Positions 50,597 to 61,533 of a stretch of DNA of 64,000 bases are shown here, one piece after another (positions within the stretch are counted from its first letter, which is position 1; the number at the start of each line of letters is the position of its first letter). A model generated the notes under the pieces. That model was not told the DNA's origin and did not search any database. It saw nothing but the letters and a program-made list of their open reading frames with translations. Made by a program: the position numbers and the translations under genes. Where the stretch lies: the NCBI GenBank assembly GCA_013399855.1, contig VXAY01004988.1, positions 532,848 to 596,847 of the forward strand. Reading direction: 5' to 3'. This DNA comes from Oxyruncus cristatus (Eukaryota > Chordata > Aves > Passeriformes > Cotingidae).

Positions 50597-50708
50597 AAAC
50601 AAAACAAAAAAACCCACAAAAAACCAACCAACCAAACAAATAAAACCAAACACCATAAAAAAAAAAAAAAGGAAAAAAAAAAAAAGAAAAGAAAAAGAAA
50701 AAAGAGAG
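50597..50708. repeat. A-rich tract with (CCAA)n, poly-A and (AAAAG)n
   Basis: About 110 bases of plus-strand purine- and A-rich sequence. It passes from AAACAAAAC through CCAACCAACCAAAC to two poly-A blocks separated by GG, then AAAAG units and AAAGAGAGAA. C is confined to the left half and G to the right half. Confidence 0.9.
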
Positions 50709-52823
50709 AATCATTTTCAGTTATCTGATGATCCCTTTTTTTTTATTAACTTGGAAAGTACAAAGGAGACAATGAGTTCTAAAGTAAATGAACAACATTT
50801 TAAAGTGTTTAATGAGAAAAATGTTTGGCTTTCTTGATAAATCCCATTCATCTGATATTCTTCATTGTCTTACTTCCACTGTCAAAGCAGTGTAACAATT
50901 TTACTGGAATCTGAAGAAATCAAACTGTTCATTAGTCTTCAGAGTTCCCCCCAACTCATTTAAGTTCTGTGAAAAGTCTCGTGTTGGTCATAGAGAAAAC
51001 AGCATTGTGTTAATTTTGTTACTATTAATAGTTGCAGTAGTAAAATAGTAAATTTATCATGAGTTTCAGCTTTCAATTACCCTAAAATTTAATGAGCCAG
51101 ACACCAATTCCTCAAAAAGTTTGAGTTTTTATCTAATTTCACAGGAGTAAAAAGAGAGGTGGTGATATCCTTGCTAGAGACACTATGTCAGTGGTTAACA
51201 CAAAGCGGAGGAAGGCTCAAATTTCCTTTCTCCATCCACCAGAAATTATTCAAGATCATATTGGTTCAATTAAAATTGTTCTGTTCAATTAAAATTGTTC
51301 TGTTCATACAGAAGAAGCTACTCTGACATGGCTATAGAAGGTACAGTCTTAAACTGTGCCATTTTTATCCATCCTCTGCCTGCTTGAGAGCAGAGACCTT
51401 TATAAAGGTCTTGTTTCCAAAGCACAGATGTGTTCCAGCTGTATCACAATTTGACACAGTTTTCCTCAGCAACGTAACGTTTTGGTTGGGATATTCACTG
51501 AGTAGGTGAAAAGTACAGGCTATGGTCTCCTTGAAAGTTTGACCATACAGCATAAAATAGCACATAGAAGAAATTCAGAGACTTCAGAACCATAAAACTC
51601 CATGATCTCATCTAAGATACAGGAACTCTGCCATAAATAATTGGGAGTTGAACCCAGAACTCTCATAGCCGAAGAAAGCAGATAGTTGTTGAATTATTAA
51701 GGTGAGTGTCCAAAAGCAATGATGGTTACCTTATTTATTTTATTAATTATCTTATAATTGAAGGAGCTGCTTTTCAATACCATCTTTTTATTATTTTGCT
51801 ATTTAAATAATCATCTTCAATTGGGTGGAATATTTCCTGTAACACACACATACATTTGGGCTTTTCAGCTTCATCTAATCTATCTCTTTCTCACTGTTTG
51901 GTTACACAGTTCAATTATTCATGTAACCCATCTATGCACATTTTCCACAATGAGGAAGCAATTAACAGCTGATCAGAGCTGTCACCCTTCTATATTAAAA
52001 TGATCCAAAGTCCTTTATTGAACACTGGGGTAGACAGAAACATGTTTCTCAGAAAAAAACCAAACAATTTATATTGGTGGAAAATATGACCCACTATGTT
52101 TATTTACCAAGTTTAGTGTCAAAATTAGATTTAAATGGAAAACTAGAAAACTAATCTTGGGAGGTTTTTTGGCTTGGTTTGGTTTGGAGTTCTTTTGGAT
52201 TTTTTTTTTTTATACTACTTTAATCCCCTTATTTTCTCCATCCTAAAGAAAATAAAAAGGTTTTAAAAAATTAAAGTGCCCCAAATTCTCCAAGTCATTG
52301 CAAATCCAGAACTTTTAATAGCTTCCTTATTTTTAGTATATTTCTTCAAATATTCTCAGTGGGAATACCCACACTCAGTAGAGCAAGTTCTTCACACATC
52401 CTGCTAATGCCTACAGCTCATTATTAATGCAGCACGGACCCTTTGAGATTTGCTGAACTAATCAAAAGTAATGTTAATAATTGACAATGGGGATTGCCTT
52501 TGGACAAAGAACATTGCACACAAACCAGTGTTTACTTAACTTCTAAGGCCATCAACGAAAGTAGATTTTCCCACCTTGTTAACTCTCCTGGTTTGGGTTT
52601 TTGTTTGTTTGCCTCCAGATCACACTGGCTCAAAGTGATGCTGAGAAAGTCCGTGAGCAAAGCTAGAATGGGAAATAGCTTCAGAAACTCAAATACTGAT
52701 GAGTGACGACTGCTGACCCTTTACTGCTGCTACTGATGGACAGTTTGGGGTGTTAGGTGAGACCTGACTGTTCCAGATCGTGTCAGAATATGAGAACCTG
52801 AGATTTTGCTTCAGGCAGTGCTG
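50709..52823. other. Noncoding stretch
   Basis: No gene is supported. It includes a perfect 19-bp tandem duplication (TTCAATTAAAATTGTTCTG at 51265 and 51284) and a short GGTTTGG/poly-T patch near 52160-52211. Confidence 0.5.
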
Positions 52824-52933
52824 AGCAGCCTGTTTTAGTAGAAGGTGTCCCTGACAATGGCAGGGGAGTTGGAACTAAAATGATCTTTAAGGTCCCTTCC
52901 AACCCAAACCTTTCTATGATTCTGTAATTCTAT
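52824..52933 (+). mobile_element. CR1 LINE 3' terminus, short, plus strand
   Basis: About 110 bases: GAGCAGCCTGTTTTAGTAGA (usual GAGCAACCTGGTCTAGTGGA), then AGGTGTCCCTGACAATGGCA, GGGGAGTTGGAACTAAAATG, AAGGTCCCTTCCAACCCAAA and the terminus TTTCTATGATTCTGTAATTC. This is a strongly 5'-truncated copy. Confidence 0.95.
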
Positions 52934-53096
52934 ATTTTGTGAAAAAGGTAGGCAAGAAACCAGTGTTTAGGCCTACTTGCAAATCCGTGCATGTGTTGCC
53001 TACATCTCTTCACCTGAACACACTAACATCAATAGCAATTATACTCTTTCTCCTTACATGTGCTGCCTGAAAGAATATCCCAACATATTTTATTGA

Positions 53097-53131
53097 GAAA
53101 AAAAAACACAAAAAAAAACAAAAAAAAACCT
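53097..53131. repeat. A-rich tract
   Basis: Poly-A broken by single C residues. No recognisable retroposed body is attached. Confidence 0.9.
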
Positions 53132-53329
53132 GTCCAGAAAGTTTATTAATACTAACAGCCACTGTCTTGCAAATAAACCGGAATTTTTTTGAATTTATAA
53201 AAGGGAATGGACTATAAAATGTGCAAAGCAAAAACCTTTAATGTGGTGCTTTTCGTTCAATGCTGTGCTGTGTTGTTCTCCTGAGTGCCTGCTGTCCTCT
53301 GCAAGGAGCATTGTTGCCATAAGTTAAAG

Positions 53330-53505
53330 AGCTGGCTTGGGACTCCAAAAAGCTGGTTTCAATTCATAGCATTTCTGTTGCTCTGTGGACTGACCTTGAG
53401 CAAATTAATTTTGTCTTTTATCCCAGGTTTTACCGTCCATTGAAAAAGCCACAGGGATAATAATAGTAACCTTTTTATAAAATGCTGTAAGCTGTAACAT
53501 TGCTA
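53330..53505 (+). mobile_element. Ancient MIR-like CORE-SINE relic
   Basis: The pieces occur in the order expected for a MIR element: GGGACTCCAAAAAGCTGGTT and TCAATTCATAGCATTTCTGT (family: gactcaggagacctgggttc-aatccc-gctctgcc), CTGTGGACTGACCTTGAGCA (family: ctgtgtgaccttgggca), a degenerate 'TTTTACCGTCCATTGAAAAA' (family: cctcatctgtaaaa), and an exact GGGATAATAATAG at 53454-53466, followed by an AACCTTTTTATAAAATGCTG stretch. The intact GGGATAATAATAG core is the strongest support. The body is otherwise badly decayed, as expected for an element fixed before birds diverged. Confidence 0.7.
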
Positions 53506-53823
53506 AATACAATGTGATATTCCTGATACTGTTGTAGTAATTATTATTTTCAGAAAATTGCTATAATTTCTACTTTTATTATTTTTATTTTATATATTTT
53601 ATATGGATAACCAGTAACTTAACTGAGACTAAGATGCAAAACTAGAAAGACTGTCACTGATTTAAGAATAGCCAATCAATAATTATTTAACCTTTCTCTT
53701 TTCCCACCATCCTCCTCTGCAGAGTTTTAAATGTCAGAGTATTTCAGATTGATGTACACAGAAAAGGCAGGGGCTGAAAAAAGGATAATCACTTCTGTCT
53801 CCAAAGACAGAAGAGAACTCCAC
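53506..53823. other. Noncoding stretch
   Basis: AT-rich, with TTTTATT-type runs near 53573-53602. I see no supported gene or repeat. Confidence 0.5.
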
Positions 53824-53877
53824 AGAGTCATAGAATGGTGTGGGTTGGAAGGGACCTTGAAGATCATCTAGTCCATA
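53824..53877 (-). mobile_element. CR1 LINE 3' terminus, very short, minus strand
   Basis: Reverse-complement terminus AGAGTCATAGAATGGTGTGG, then GTTGGAAGGGACCTTGAAGA and TCATCTAGTCCA. Only the last ~54 bases of CR1 survive, close to the usual sequence, so this looks like a short but fairly young insertion. Confidence 0.93.
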
Positions 53878-53883
53878 AACTGC

Positions 53884-53941
53884 AAAATGTACCAGCAACA
53901 AAAACAGACAAACAAACAAAAAACAAAAAAAACAAAAAAAT
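53884..53941. repeat. A-rich (CAAA)n tract next to CR1 terminus
   Basis: CAACAAAAACAGACAAACAA continues into CAAAAAAC units. It begins within about ten bases of the truncated internal edge of the short minus-strand CR1 fragment, i.e. on the side where the rest of CR1 should be. Confidence 0.9.
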
Positions 53942-55380
53942 GCAAATATTGTAGTCTTTATCAACAAATCCTTTGTCAACAAATCTCTTACTGCTGAGAA
54001 AAAAAGAACCATAATCACCCCTGCAGTATTAGTGGTCTTAAACTAAGAAATGTGATGCCTGGACTTGCTCTGTTCTGGTCCCTCCCCCCAGCCCAAAGGC
54101 TGAGTGAGTGAGTAGTGAACGGAAGAGATATTTTGCATCTAAATTCAGAAATACCTGTTAAAGCAAGTCATACTCATGCATTTTTAAAACAACAGCTTGA
54201 AAGTTTCCCGAGAAGGCATTTCAGTCATTACAAGCATCCATAAATATTTCAGAGCTGCAAGATTAGAAAGCTTTAAAACTCTGTGAGAAATGCATGCAGT
54301 TGGTGAGCAAGCACCATGTTTCTCTGGAGTGGTATCCCACAAAGTGAAGTAAAGAACCCCACAGAACTTAATGGGACTAACTGTGGCCGTGCTTGATAAA
54401 ACACTGAGGTAGGACTAAAGCCACTGAAACTGTTCTGAGTCTGCCCTAATATTTAGCATTCCATTTAGCATTGGTGTTAGTATTCATCTACCATAAATTC
54501 AGACAACTGAATTTCCCAGCTTTATACATCCGGTCTACTAATAGTTCTGTTGTACAAACAAAGAAATCCAGAAGTTTGGGGTTCACAATTCAGTCATGGC
54601 ACAGTCCAAAGATGCAAGAATCTAGGAGGCAAGACTAGTAAAATTTCCAGGATAGTTACCTGGCTGTCCCAGGGGTCTGAACTTTTAGAAAATAGATATC
54701 CAAGGGTTAAAGTGAGCTGGGAGGCTTCTTAAGTCTCTCAGGTGCTGTTCTAGGGAATTGTCTTGTAGATGCTGTTTAAATTATTGGAGTCCCATATTAC
54801 ATTCCCATATCACAGCCAATGCTACCCAATTGTAATACCAGTCCCTGTAAAAATTTCCAGTTAGTTCCAGTAGTAACACATGTGGCCAAATGTGCACACA
54901 CACACTCCTGGGACAGCGGTAGGAGACTGCAGGAGCATCGCTGATATCACTGCAGTGATGCTGAGTTTACAAAGGAATAGATGAAAGAAGGTTTTACTAT
55001 ATATAGGTCGATGTAACCTAGTTTAACTTTTCTATAATCCCATGAACTTCACAGGAGTTGATCTGTGTTAGCTCAAGCAGGAGCACGTTGCTCTCCTCTT
55101 GACATTAAACTGCTTTGGGAAAAGGGATGTCTTTTGGTGACAGGTTGCATTTGCATCTGGCAGCTGTGATTGATATAGTGCTGGCCAGTATATAATACCA
55201 GTGAGCTGCAAATGTCACATCTTTTAGAGTCTCTAATCACCTGAGGTAAGACCACGCAGATGGGTGCATTAAAAATATGAAGTACCTCTGCTGGGAATAC
55301 CTGTTGGAGTCAGGAACACCTGCTCATGCTTTTTTTATCTCTTTTTACTTTTAAAGCCATAGTCAATAAATTTTGCTACT
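53942..55380. other. Noncoding stretch
   Basis: No gene is supported. A GAGTGAGTGAGTAGTGA run lies near 54103-54118 and a CACACACACA run near 54894-54905. Remaining short frames are domain-free. Confidence 0.5.
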
Positions 55381-55432
55381 TAAAAAAAAAAAAAAACAAA
55401 AANGTACTAAAAAAAAAAAAAAAAAAAAAAAA
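55381..55432. repeat. Poly-A tract containing one undetermined base
   Basis: Two A runs flank ACAAAAANGTACT. A single N at 55403 marks an unresolved base inside homopolymer sequence, so run lengths here are unreliable. Confidence 0.95.
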
Positions 55433-55509
55433 CACCACTGTGCAAGAGGTGGTCTGGTTTTGGCTGTAAGGAGTGATGTCTGCCATGAAAATAAGACAAT
55501 GTGGCATGG

Positions 55510-55662
55510 GGGTTGAGTCACCATCCTCAGAGGTATTTAAAAGACATGTAGATGTGGTGCTCAGGGACTTGGTTTAGTGGTAGTGCTGGGTTAATGGTTG
55601 GACTTGATGACTTAAAAGTTCTGTTCCAACCTAAATGATTCTGTGATGCACTGATTCCATGA
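55510..55662 (+). mobile_element. CR1 LINE 3' end of another type, plus strand
   Basis: The order is CATCCTCAGAGGTATTTAAA, AGACATGTAGATGTGGTGCT, CAGGGACTTGGTTTAGTGGT, GTGCTGGGTTAATGGTTGGA, CTTGATGACTTAAAAGTTCT, TTCCAACCTAAATGATTCTG, TGATGCACTGATTCCATGAC. The 'GATGTGGTGCT...GGTTTAGTGG...GGTTAATGGTTGGACTTGATGA' arrangement belongs to a CR1 group distinct from the 'GGTGTCCCTGCCC' copies elsewhere in the window. Confidence 0.93.
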
Positions 55663-56663
55663 CTGACAGTAAACCCAATTGTTTTCAAGTGATTCTGGCT
55701 GCTTTATGTAAAAGCATTTTTTTAATTTCTTGCTACCTTACCTGAAACCGATGAATTACTGAAGCAGTTGGTCAAAGAGAAGAGCATCTCTATGTCCCTA
55801 TTTAGTGTAAGAAAAATAAATAAGCTTAACCTGAAAAACAGAGTCTGACAGGCTTGGAGGTATTAGCAATAAGGTTGACTAATGTCTTTGTGCACTGTAA
55901 AAAATGTAGGGGCCACCCACAGGAGAAGAACAGGAAGCAAGGAAAGGCCTCTGTTACCAGACTCCTGCATTCATTAAGTCTATCTATTATTAAGTCTATT
56001 CATACTCTGGGTGTTATGAAAGAAGCTGGGAAGGGAACAATGCATTGTTTGAAAATAACCACGGATTAATCCAGGAGACCTTTTTCACTGCCTTGGCTCA
56101 GGCCTATAAAGGCCAACAGCATGTCCTGTTGATAAAAGATTTTGTGAGTGTTTGTGCACAGCGGGTATTTCTTCAGTTTGCTTTTTCTTACTCTTTACCC
56201 TCCAGCAAATGTGAAGGATAAGCAGAGTGTTAGAAAAGACATCAAGAATTTTGGCTCAGAGCTAGTCCAGATGTCTGCATCTTTGCTCACTATGCTACCA
56301 ATTGCATCTTTAAAACAGAAGAAACAATGCCCCAACTACTTTGGGGACACTCTGGATGAGAATAAAAAAATGGAAAAATAAAACATTTGCTGGCATGGAG
56401 AGATTCTATCATCAGGCCAATTGGTTTTTAAAAGCCTCTGGGACCATAAGTTTAATTTTGCTGTACGGTTCCAAATCCAGTAAAGCTATCACTGGAATCA
56501 CATTTGTGGGGGCAATTGTCTCAGGATGACTGGATAGACATTTTACCTTTCAAGCATATGTCTCTGAAATGGTGGTTGCCACCTGGCAGACTGCTAAATT
56601 TCAGCAAGGGATGGAAAATTTATGATTATTTTTCTTAGACAGAAGAGGGGAGTTTATGATTCA
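55663..56663. other. Noncoding stretch
   Basis: No gene is supported. Plus-strand frames at 55854-56069, 56148-56381 and 56341-56529 succeed one another with partial overlap, but I recognise no family and see no shared reading register. Confidence 0.4.
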
Positions 56664-57282
56664 CTCCAAACATAACTTCACTGCTAACATGCAGATCATT
56701 TGTGCAGGTCCTGGTTCAAACTCCATAAGAATGGGATAAAAATCAGATGAAAAGAGACTTTCACATCATAATCTAGCTGGTGGATAGCACTGAAGAGAGA
56801 TATACAACAAATCCCCTAAAGAGACATCTGCATTAATTGTCAAATCGGCTTTCATCACACTCAGCTCCTGTAAGATGATGAGCTGCTACCAGATGGTGCA
56901 GTTGAAGATGATCTTGGTATAATACAGGTCCTTTCAATCACATGCATAGGAATCAGCTTTTTGAAAATTAAACTGGCAAGTTTTGATCACTTCTGGATGC
57001 TCAGCATAGTGTCGGTGGAAATCAATCTGTTTGACTTTTCTCCCCTCTGGCCCCTCAGGGACGAGGGCTGTCTCAGCATCCACATTGTGCACACACAGAG
57101 TGTGGATTTGAATACAGGCTGATCACAAGGAAGTCCCCATGCTGGAAACTGCACCGTTTTCATCATCCTTAAGAAAAATGTCCCTGGAGTAAGGTGCTGA
57201 AACTGATTTTAACAAATTCCAGATTAGGGCAATGCTTCTTCACTGCTTCCAGAGGAGTCTTCTCCCAGCCCTGTTCAGCAAT
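56664..57282 (-). pseudogene. Possible decayed coding remnant, family unknown
   Basis: On the minus strand, one frame from 57122 to 56664 (153 codons) has only three internal stops (TGA at 56934-56936, TAG at 56886-56888, TGA at 56766-56768). The frame is bounded on the left by a TGA at 57123-57125. Each stop could arise from one C-to-T change in an Arg or Gln codon, the usual decay route. The 62-codon stop-free part (57122-56937) has balanced composition, including the run IDFHRHYAEHPEV. A second frame upstream (57282-57172) contains TPLEAVKKHCPNLEFVKISF, one register away, as after a frameshift. I cannot name a family, and a third frame over 57.0-57.2 kb is also open, so chance is a real alternative. 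Confidence 0.25.
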
Positions 57283-60200
57283 TCAGTAACAACACCAAGT
57301 TGTCGCAGATATTACTTACCTCAAATAGAATGAGATAGCTTCTGTTAACTTTGAGCTTTGCCACTATAGTGGGTGGGTTTTTGTTGATTTTTTTTTGTTA
57401 GGTTTTGTTTTCTTTTTCTAAAAGAAGTCTCAGTGTCACTAGAAGATTTTTGAGATTTCATAATTCAAATATGTGAAGGATTTGTGTGTGTGGGTGTGTG
57501 TTTACATACATATGTGTATATATATATATATTCCATGGAAACAACAGAAAACATGAAAAAGAATCCCATAACCATGTCACTATACATGATGACAGAAGTC
57601 TCTCATGGTGTTCATTCCTTCAAATCCTGGGGAATCAATTTTGTAAGATGAGTTAATGTACTAATTTTATTTTTATTTTTTTTTTTTTAATGACACATGC
57701 CAGTTGTTCTCATATGAGCGCCAAGGACTCCAATAAAATTTGTTATTTTCTTTTTGTTTTAGAAACTCTAGCCCAGTCTGATCAAACTAGCAATTGATTT
57801 GACTACATCTGAAACACGGGGCCAGTGAAAAATCTCACCCATGCTGAGGTCTTGACAGCTGAGCTGAACAGTCAAAGTTCAAGAAGTCAGTGGAAGGAAA
57901 TAAAGATTAAGTAGACATTCCTCTATAATACCTCAGTTTGTGATAGATCATACTATTTTAGTACCACGGTAGATATCCACTTTTATCAGGTGAATCTCCT
58001 CTCTCCTTCCATCATAAATAAATAAAGAAGGTACATGGAAAGGTGGCTCAGCTGACCGATGTTAAACATCTTTTGGGGATGAGATGACTTTTTCTCTGAA
58101 AGTGCCTCTTCCCACAAACTGCAGCAGGATAATAAATGACTCCAGTGGTTTATATTTGATCTGATTATTCCTGATTTTTTCTGGTGGTCATGATTATCAC
58201 CAGGTCAGTCTACATTTCTAGAAAAATCAATAGGAAGAATGGTTGGTTAACAACTTGGTGTTTTCATTATAATGTTGTTTTGCAGTTCTATTGTAAATCA
58301 TACTTTTTCTTCACCCTTAGCAGCAACCTTATTATTCCCTCCCCGAAAATTGTCTCCTTTCCAAAGATGACTATCAAAACTTTTGGGAGATCGTAACACC
58401 TTGCTGACAACATACTTAAAAGTGATCGAACACCTTCAAGATGATGAAATAATTTTAACTATACTCTGTGTACTATTTTCCAAAGGACAGGTTATTTGCC
58501 TCCTTTTATTCAAGGACATTTTATGGAGTCAATCAATTTTAGTTAAGCATCAGATTTTCCACTTCTGTTTCCACCTCCAAGATTAACTGGTGTAATTAAA
58601 GTGTGGTTGCTAAGCAAAATGCTGATTACCTTTCTGATGGTTAGAAAGCTCCATCTGGACATTTCATAGCTTTTATTCATTTTACACAACTGATTTACTT
58701 ACCTTTAAGTAGTACAGAAATATTTTACAAACAACAATAGCAAATTCACGCAAATCCCTGGAGCTTTTTAGTCTCCAGAGCCAGAAGGAAGGGAAAAGGG
58801 AATGAACAGGGATAAAACCAGCAAGCACAGATGAGTAAAATACCATTAACAATAAGAATTTCAAAATTTTTTTAGGGAATAAAGGAAAATCAAAATCTAT
58901 GGTGGATTTTTAGAAAGTATTAAACATTGATCCATAACCTAAAACAATATCGTAAATTTAAGTTTAGAAAAAGCAAGACACGAGTTCCACAGAGCTATGA
59001 AAGAAAACAAAGTCAAAAAAATGTAGAAGGAGATTTGCACAAGAAAATCTACTTAAAGTTTGCATTTTTACTGCTGAATTATGTTAAGTAATTTACTATT
59101 GAATTAAATCCAGTAGACATCAAATCACTATATGCATGGAGCCTAGGATTGGTTACTTCAATATATTTCTACCAATATACAGACAGTGAGAAATTCTGCT
59201 GAGTAATATCAAGAAACATTGTAAAAAAACCCACCTTTTTCATAGCACTGGAGTAAGTGGAAGTATTGACATCATATTCCAAATAGCACAAGAACCAAAA
59301 ATACACTGAAAATTGCATTTGAATTTTTACTCTGACTTTGTGGAAGAATAAGAGGATAGGAAAAGGAATTGCCAAGATGGTGGGAGTTCCTTCTTTGGAT
59401 TCCTTTTTCGTTACTAAGATGTATTGTTTTTAAGTACTTGTGGGACATTTCATACCAGACACAAAGGAAATTACCCCTTGTTTCAGTAACTCGCCGTTTC
59501 GGTCTGAGTTATGACAAAATAAACAGCTTTTAGCAGATGGAATAAGTGGCAGCAGATTTTTCCTTCTCTTTATGATAGTCCAACAATATGATCAACAACA
59601 AGAATAACAATATATTTACTTGCATTGCTGTAGTAGTCTTGGAGTCACACTGCCGGACAAAAAAAAACTTTCCTGTACCAGAAATTCTTGCCACCTGGAA
59701 TTTTGTTACTGAAATATTGCCTATAATTGCAGTACCAGCCTATTAAAGATAAAAATTCAAGTCTGTGTTCTAATCCCCTGACATCCATACCCCAATAACA
59801 ATTCAGCAAGTGCCCTCTTGCTCTGCTGAACTATTCCATTACTCTTTTACAAAGTCCTGTTGGACAGTCTGTCTGGAATTTAACATATCATATATATTAC
59901 AAGAATTATTAGATTAATGACTGATCCCTTCACATTTTAAATAAATAAATACATTTATAAATATATAAATAAGACAAATGTGAAATGCCAGACCTAAAAT
60001 GGTGAAACCCCATGAATCAGTACGGGCTGGGGAACAACATGTCAGGTACCACAACTCTGAAGAAAACCACTTAGGGTCAGGGTGGACAGCAGGTCATGTC
60101 TGAGCCAACACTTTGCCTTCATGATAACAAAGACAGGCTCTTCTTGGGTTGTGAAAGAAGGTAATTGGATGCGAGTTGTAAAAAAGGAACAATCTGGTAA

Positions 60201-61478
60201 GATTAAATTAAAATTTATTTACTGTGCCACTGCAAAGATACAGGAACATGTGCCTGGAGGGGGAAGCCCATTTCCACCCTTGAAGGTCTGAAGAACTTGA
60301 CAGGACAAGATCCTCATAAACCTTCCCTAGCTTTGATGTTAGTCCTGACTGAAAGGAAAGCTGAATTAGAGACCTGGAGGTCTTCCTCCTGGCATTACCC
60401 TTCACCACAACTTCTATTTTACTGAGTCATATCTCTTGCCTCACAGGTAATTTCCAGAGACTTGATCAACTTGGTTTTCTTCACATTCTCTGTGCCTACT
60501 CCTCCCTGTCAGCCAAGACCACCAACATTTTCTCAACTAAGATTTTGCTGTTTCCTTATGCAACAGTCTTGCTTGACTTCCTTGGATTTGTTCCCAATCC
60601 GTAATCACTTATGGATGACAGGTTTTACTCCCGTTGAAAGGATTATAATCCAAACAAAGGCAGTCCAAGTGCCTGGTGGAAACGTATTCTTCTGAGCACT
60701 GGGCAAATCTTTGAGAGGGACTTCTTCCTCCAGAGCTGTGTTCATCTCTGTGCCTTAAAGCTGAGATTACTCATGTATCATCAGGGCTAAAACATAGGGT
60801 TACTTATTGGCTATTAATAGAAAACAATTGAACATACAAATAAATGGAAAAAAATAGCTATTTTCTCAGCCATGTTTTTCTAATTCATATTATCATATTT
60901 GGGTTTTTTATTATGTAAAATGGTGCTTTTTTTTTTGGCCAATGTTTTCATACTACCTTGTTGCTTACATGGAAGACTAATTAACAGGCACAATGTATTA
61001 CACCACGGGCTTCCTGTGTTGCACCAAATTAAGATGATCATGAACTTCTCACTCCCATCAATGTTCTTACAGTTCTGTTACTAAACCTGCTGCAACCCTC
61101 CAAACAAAACATTAATCTTCTTCCTTTATGTTTCATAGGCCAAACTAAAAAAAGCAGTGGTTTATTACACATATTGTTAGGAATTAATTTTCCCAACAAA
61201 AATCTGATGTTTGTTTAACTGGACAGGCATTCCAGGAAAGATATCCACCCTCAGAAATATAAAAAAATGTGATAATGTAAAGTGGTAAAAGGTAGTAGGT
61301 TTACAAAGAGATTTCTCAAAGCCATTAATGGGGTTTGGATATGAAATTGCTACTGAGCATAAATGGGAATTGGTGCTTGATTGTCCTCTTGTTCTTTAAA
61401 ATTCCTCCATTAATGACATGAGCAGACTTGAACAGACATCTTGTCTCCTGCTTCAGGAGCAACATGAAGCTGGATCCC
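57283..61478. other. Long noncoding stretch
   Basis: No gene is supported over 4.2 kb. There is a compound (TG)n/(TA)n microsatellite at about 57483-57531, T-rich runs near 57390-57400 and 57665-57690, and AAATAAAT repeats near 59940-59975. Many small frames on both strands are domain-free. Confidence 0.5.
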
Positions 61479-61533
61479 CAGCTGACATAAATCAACACAG
61501 CTCTGACAGGTCTCTGTTGATTTATACCAGCTG
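61479..61533. repeat. Imperfect inverted repeat (arms about 20 bp)
   Basis: The left arm CAGCTGACATAAATCAACAC (61479 on) pairs with the right arm CTGTTGATTTATACCAGCTG (61514-61533), with about 13 bases between arms. The shared core is CAGCTG..ATAAATCAAC. The arrangement resembles a short palindromic relic I associate with other sauropsid genomes (TTTACACCAGCTG-type arm), which would make it an ancient repeat. That link is from memory and uncertain. The inverted repeat itself is directly visible. Confidence 0.7.
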
